The notes under the pieces: model-generated
The model's database searches: none
What the model was told of the DNA's origin: nothing
The model's input: the letters and a program-made list of their open reading frames with translations, nothing else
Assembly: GCF_001039355.2 (NCBI RefSeq)
Contig: NW_019775461.1
Location: forward strand, 84,297 to 135,055
Origin: Lingula anatina
Lineage: Eukaryota; Brachiopoda; Lingulata; Lingulida; Lingulidae
DNA: 50,759 bases
Direction of reading: 5' to 3'
Part shown: positions 46,318-50,759 of the stretch, one piece after another
How the letters are laid out: each line of letters begins with the position of its first letter
How positions within the stretch are numbered: the first letter of the stretch is position 1
Program-made: the position numbers and the translations under genes

Positions 46318-48053
46318 GTAATTTTATTAAATGCATCCAACAATTTAAATTCTAGTCCAGTTCTTGAAGGTGGCTTTTTGAAAATGTTTAATATACAATA
46401 AGTCTTTATTATAAAGCTACCATCCATTTCTGGTTGCAAAAATGTTTCTACAGAACTAAAGTGATAAGTTGACAAATTAAAGAAATCCGTGGAAGAGAAC
46501 AATGTGACGAATTTTCGCAATTTGTGGCAAATTAGAATGTGTTCAGGAATGCGAACACAAATTTAATGAAAAACGTTTAAGTGGTGTGAATTCACTGAGT
46601 GAGGAAATTTCGGAGGCCCTAGTTTGCTAACAAATGAAGAAAAAAAGCCAGCCTCGCTAATATAGAGTCAACAACCAAAAAAGGAGACAGAAAGAAAATA
46701 AAGCAAAATCCAAGAAACACAAAGTCTATGCAGCACGAGGAAACTTGTCTTACGTACGCCCCTTAAGAGGACAAAAGAATTGTGTGAAAATCCGTAGGCT
46801 AAAGGACAATGCCGACTTACGTACATCTTACTCACATCTTACGTACATCTTACACACATGCAGCGATGAGTAATAAGAAGGGGTGGGCTAACGCAAATAG
46901 GGTGACGGCGGGGTGTTTCTCGCCTTTCGGCAACACACAATCATGTGTGAAAACAGGCGTGATATATGATCTCGCTTAATTGTGGGTTATTAAATCGTCC
47001 TGTGTTACGCTGCGACGCGACCCTTTGCTCTGGTTAGAATGGGATGTTTAAGAGTTATTCACATTGATTTACAGATTTCTTGTAAATGATACCTTTGTCA
47101 ACGAGTCGATGATATTGCAATAATGACGTCACATGCAAGATGACTTGTGTGTATAAATGTTAATTATATTTAGTCACTAAACACTGGATATTTATATGTT
47201 ATCTAAAAGAATGTATGCTAGGCAGTGAATAAGGAGTTTTTAGCAATGCCCTAAAAGTTGTGTGTTAAACCAACAAGTAGGGCCTATGCTGTTACTTTAC
47301 AGGAATGGCTATTATTCAGTTTATTTCTACTCTCTTTTTAAATGTCGGCTGAGTTATACATATATTCAAACAATGAAAAGACCAAGCTATACACGGGTAC
47401 GTTTATCACATGTATGTGTACGAGTAGAAGCTGTATTTCAGCGAATTATCTGTATCATTATTTCTAACATTAAATGGAAAATAAAAAGACCAATTACTGT
47501 TGTAAGTGGAGTGCAATGTCTGTTTGAGCACAAATAAAAATTAATAGAAACAAAAATAAATAAGTAAATTAATTGATTAATTAATAATTTATAAATAACT
47601 CCTAAGAAAAACCAGTGTATATTTAAATGAAAAGTTTAGGGATTTATATTTACAGGCACTTCTATTAATCCACTCTATTACCATTGGCTTTCATAAACCC
47701 ATCATGACTTCTGACCATCATTTACATTATGGTCAAACTAAGGCAAAATATGTCATTCAATCAGCTCATAAGTGTTTTATTATAATTTCGTGTTTTACCT
47801 TCAAGTAGCAGCGTACTGTTAGCACGATAGGCGACTTTTTTAGGTTTGGGTTTCTTCTTGTTATGAATTATAAGTTTAATAAATTACTGGCAATATTAAG
47901 GAGAAAAGTTAATGCCATGTTCAAGGAAGCATGGTTTAGTGTAAAGAATAGCAAAGTCGCTGAAAGACAACAATGACATGTACCACAAAGAATTTTACTG
48001 CAAACATAGTATCTCGTGTAGCTTCCGCGAACCTGGGTGACGTCATCTATTCT
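46318..48053. other. Intergenic region, no gene seen
   Basis: No supported coding sequence, RNA gene or mobile element. A short repetition of CTTACGTACATCTTAC-like sequence lies near 46818-46858. Confidence 0.6.
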
Positions 48054-48222
48054 TTAAGGTACTGACTCATTCAGTTTCTGCAGTGCGTTGATGAATCTGT
48101 CTCTCACCCCTCGACTGGAAACTGCTTCAGCACCTCCATGTACCCGGTTGGACCTCTCTTCCTTACAGCACGGTCAACAGCATACCAGCAGTTCTCTATG
48201 GGACTCAAATCTGGGAAAAGGA
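48054..48222 (-). pseudogene. Tc1/mariner transposase remnant
   Basis: The minus strand encodes P-D-L-S-P-I-E-N-C-W, close to the P-D-L-N-P-I-E-N-x-W signature around the last catalytic acidic residue of Tc1/mariner transposases. It continues Y-A-V-D-R-A-V-R-K-R, then shifts frame into R-G-V-R-D-R-F-I-N-A-L and stops. The upstream catalytic part is not recognisable. This is a dead fragment. Confidence 0.65.
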
Positions 48223-48454
48223 CCCCTTTAACTGCTTATATTCCTTGTGTCTGAAAAAATGTGTCTGTAGGCCTGTCTGTAGGTTTAGAAATACAACCAG
48301 CGCATATGTGTGATTGCGTATGTTACGTTGTAAAGTGCCACTGGATGATCTTACAGACAGTTCCTAGAGTAAGTCAAAAGTGAACGGCTTTGTCTTCCTG
48401 CTTCCGCCGAAAACAGCACATCCACACACGTTATTAAGTCCTCCCTAAGGCTTT

Positions 48455-48712
48455 AAGACTGGGCTCCCATCTCTGGAGCGATCTAACAGGATCGGTCCAT
48501 CTCCAAGGGGTTTCTCGCTAGATTGCTTTCAGCTTATGTGGCTCAGATGTCTGGGACGCCTACTAAAGTTGCTAAAATATAGTTATATAATTACCCCTAA
48601 CAACTTCAGTAGGTGTGACAGACTTAAGTTAATTGCAATTAGACAAGAATACCCTCGGAGGTAGTTCGATCCAAAGTTAGCACGATAGTCTCTGGGAATG
48701 GTCTCCAAGACA
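48455..48712. mobile_element. Foldback element, family D, copy 3
   Basis: It shares GATCTAACAGGATC, CTACTAAAG.TGCTAAA and AACTTCAGTAGG with the copies in the lectin introns, in the same foldback arrangement, but is more diverged. Confidence 0.65.
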
Positions 48713-49020
48713 AGGCATTGGCATCTGTCAAATAAACTGAACAAATCTGACGTGAATCCGAAAATACCAATGGTTGTAGCATTATATTTGATTGTGGCAT
48801 TTCATTCTGCTCAAATCTCAAGATAGGGTATCTAACCATTTATTTTGCATTACTCGGGAAATTTTGTCCACTCTCATAACTTGAAAGTTGTTTATTGGTT
48901 TATACTACAGCTAGCCGTATAAAGTATTCTTTACAATTATTACTATATGCGCTTTGAAATAATGATTACATTTCTATGGAAGCTTAATAAGTAGATTGGT
49001 CACATTTCCTTTGGCACAGA

Positions 49021-49365
49021 TTAAAGGGATAATAACTCTTCGTATGAGACCTATATTTCACAATAAAAACCTTGTGAATAACTCATAGAAATATAATATA
49101 TTCTGTTTTACCACAAAAACAGCAGTTATAGCTTTTATTCTGATATTTGAACTTGTCTTTAGACCACGTGACCTCCATTGATGTCTATACTCTGTTAAAA
49201 TCTCTTAAGAGATTTTAACAAAAAAACAAACTTTTTAGAAAAAAACCAGGGACTAACTTTGAATGTAAAAATGGATTCATTAACCATTGGTAAGTATGGG
49301 AAAATTGTTGTTTACTCCAGAAAAATTCATTTTTTGGCCGAAACGAAGAGTTATTATTGCTTTAA
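49021..49365. mobile_element. TTAA-type MITE, family C, copy 3 (reverse orientation)
   Basis: Begins TTAAAGGGATAATAACTC and ends GAGTTATTATTGCTTTAA. The interior is the reverse complement of the copy at 45956. Confidence 0.88.
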
Positions 49366-49688
49366 GGGGTCTTGCCAATCGAATTGGGCTTTTAAATTTA
49401 CTCTTTACAAGAGGGTGAATGTGTCTTGAAGAGATGAGGGATTTTAGCTACAGTGGTGAGCACCAATTTTGGCCAAAAGCTAAGTTTAGGTTATGCTTTA
49501 AACCAATCAACATGCAGGGTAGTGTGTACTTTGATCACGTTCCTATGTAGGAGTTATTATTATTATTTAGCTTTTTGTCTGTTTCTATTTTAAATGTAAG
49601 CTGATTTTTGTACAAACTATGGGAAGACGAATATAAACCAAGTAGTATGGGGAAAAAGACTAGAAATTACACACGAATATAAACATGT

Positions 49689-49723
<35 letters not shown>

Positions 49724-49759
49724 ATGTTTATTTCAGGATCCACAAAAATTACAAAATGA
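49366..49759. other. Intergenic region with a 30-base poly-T run
   Basis: A T homopolymer occupies 49691-49720. Nothing else recognised. Confidence 0.6.
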
Positions 49760-50345
49760 AGAATATAGTCCAGGATCCCAGAGGGTTGAGCATGCCCGAA
49801 AAGATCACCAATTTTCTTGTACCTGGCAATGGCCTACATGGTTACCTATGTATGAAAATGGCAGTCTGCCGTATTTCCAGTAGTGGGTGTGGTCGGGGGG
49901 GAGGGGGGGGGCAAAAGGAACCCCTAGAAACCTATTGGGGGTTTTTCAGCACGGTCTCAGGTATATTAAATATATTTTGACAGACAAATTGAGTGGTGGG
50001 GTGTGGCCGGTAGACACTGATTTATAGGGGGTGGAAATCCGTCTAGCATGATCTAAAAGTTAAGCCTAAAAAAATAACTGGAAAATGTTCCTTAGAGTCC
50101 CAGGAAAGTTGAATGACCATCGACAGACAATTTTAGTGGTGGGTAGTGCCCGGCAGACACACCCAAAGAGCCACACCCTTAATGTACAGCTAGCATGCCT
50201 AATATATATCTAGCATGCCCCAAAATTTAACCCGAAAAAAATAGCTGGAAAATGTTTCTTAGAGACCCAGGAAGCTAGAATGACCACTGGCAGACAATTT
50301 CAGTGGTAGGTACTGCCTGGCAGACACACCCAGATGCCACACCCA
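49760..50345. repeat. Satellite-like array, ~180-bp diverged units
   Basis: Successive units share ACTGGAAAATGTT, TTAGAG.CCCAGGAA, GACAATTT.AGTGGT and GGCAGACACACCCA. At least two good units (about 50070-50350) and one or two weaker ones precede them. An inverted piece follows at 50690-50759. Confidence 0.65.
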
Positions 50346-50351
50346 GGTGAC

Positions 50352-50683
50352 TTACCAATGGTTAATTAATCTATTTTTAACATTCAAAGTTAGTGCCTGT
50401 TTTTTTTTTTCTAAAAAGTTTTTTGTTAAAATCTCTTAAGAGATTTTAACAGAGTATAGCCATCAATGGAGGTCACGTGGTCTAAAGACAAACTCTGTTA
50501 AAAACATTGTGAATAACTCACAGAAATATAATATATTCTGTTTAACCACAAAAAAGGCAGTTATAGCTATTATTCTGATATCTTAGCTTGTCTTTAGACC
50601 ACGTGGTAAGTATGGGAAAATTGTTGTTTACTCCAGGAAAATTCATTTTTTGGCCGAAACGAAGAGTTATTATCCCTTAAAGG
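50352..50683. mobile_element. Rearranged TTAA-type MITE, family C, copy 4
   Basis: It starts at CTTACCAATGG without the terminal repeat, runs in one orientation to about 50500, then switches to the reverse orientation and ends at GAGTTATTATCCCTTAA. Two half-elements are therefore joined head to head, with a deletion. It separates the satellite-like array from its inverted continuation. Confidence 0.7.
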
Positions 50684-50689
50684 TTGTGT

Positions 50690-50759
50690 TCCTCTGGGTG
50701 TGCCTGCCGGGCACTACCCACCACTTTTATTGGTTGCCAGTAGTCTATACTCTACACAC
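50690..50759. repeat. Inverted fragment of the satellite-like unit
   Basis: TGGGTGTGCCTGCCGGGC and ACTACCCACCACT are reverse complements of the core seen at about 50130-50165. It runs to the window end. Confidence 0.75.

Noticed and set aside
1-50759. CRISPR array or prokaryotic operon
   Set aside because: The introns, microsatellites and animal protein domains show nuclear metazoan DNA. No regularly spaced identical short repeats with unique spacers were seen.

Overview
This is genomic DNA from a metazoan. Genes are split by GT-AG introns, non-coding DNA is AT-rich and full of microsatellites, and short inverted-repeat transposons are common. The protein content (a somatomedin-B-like ectodomain with an 'FxNxxCARCHG' block, a Pro/Tyr-rich chitin-binding-like secreted protein, a C-type lectin receptor) fits a marine invertebrate. 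A lophotrochozoan such as a mollusc is my best guess, but this is inference and not proven by the sequence.

Layout: 1-181 is a near-perfect palindrome at the window edge; 182-4.8 kb is repeat-rich intergenic DNA. At 5039-8083 (+) three exons join in frame into a 615-residue secreted protein with a somatomedin-B-like module and a GPI-signal-like C-terminus. 8.1-14.0 kb is gene-poor. 14050-15663 (-) is an intact intronless GT31 beta-1,3-glycosyltransferase. At 18226-19926 (-) a two-exon gene encodes a 92-residue protein with a mitochondrial-leader-like N-terminus and one membrane segment. Only 383 bp away, and divergent from it, is the main gene of the window (20310-39028, +). Its exons splice in frame into a 421-residue type I C-type lectin receptor with signal peptide, C-type lectin domain, acidic stalk, transmembrane helix and a long cytoplasmic tail carrying an ITIM (V-T-Y-S-E-V), a PPxY and a YxxL motif. 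39663-39851 may encode a small secreted peptide. 41687-43064 (-) is a three-exon 175-residue secreted Pro/Tyr-repeat plus CBM14-like protein with a TATA box. 43-50.8 kb holds only repeats, transposon remnants and a satellite-like array.

The most interesting region is the lectin receptor locus. A 7-8 kb block with the second half of the lectin domain, the stalk exon and transmembrane-type exons occurs twice in tandem (22267-29443 and 29511-about 37800). Copy 2 carries four transposon insertions at sites that are empty in copy 1. A single N and about 66 bp of unmatched sequence lie exactly at the junction, so both true duplication and haplotype mis-assembly must be considered. At the 3' end there is a cassette of transmembrane-like exons: two end in stop codons and only the last reads through into the ITIM tail. 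This could make the receptor switchable between signalling and tail-less isoforms.

The predicted genes do not form one pathway. The lectin receptor, the GPI-type protein and the chitin-binding-like protein are all secretory or surface products, and the glycosyltransferase acts in the Golgi.
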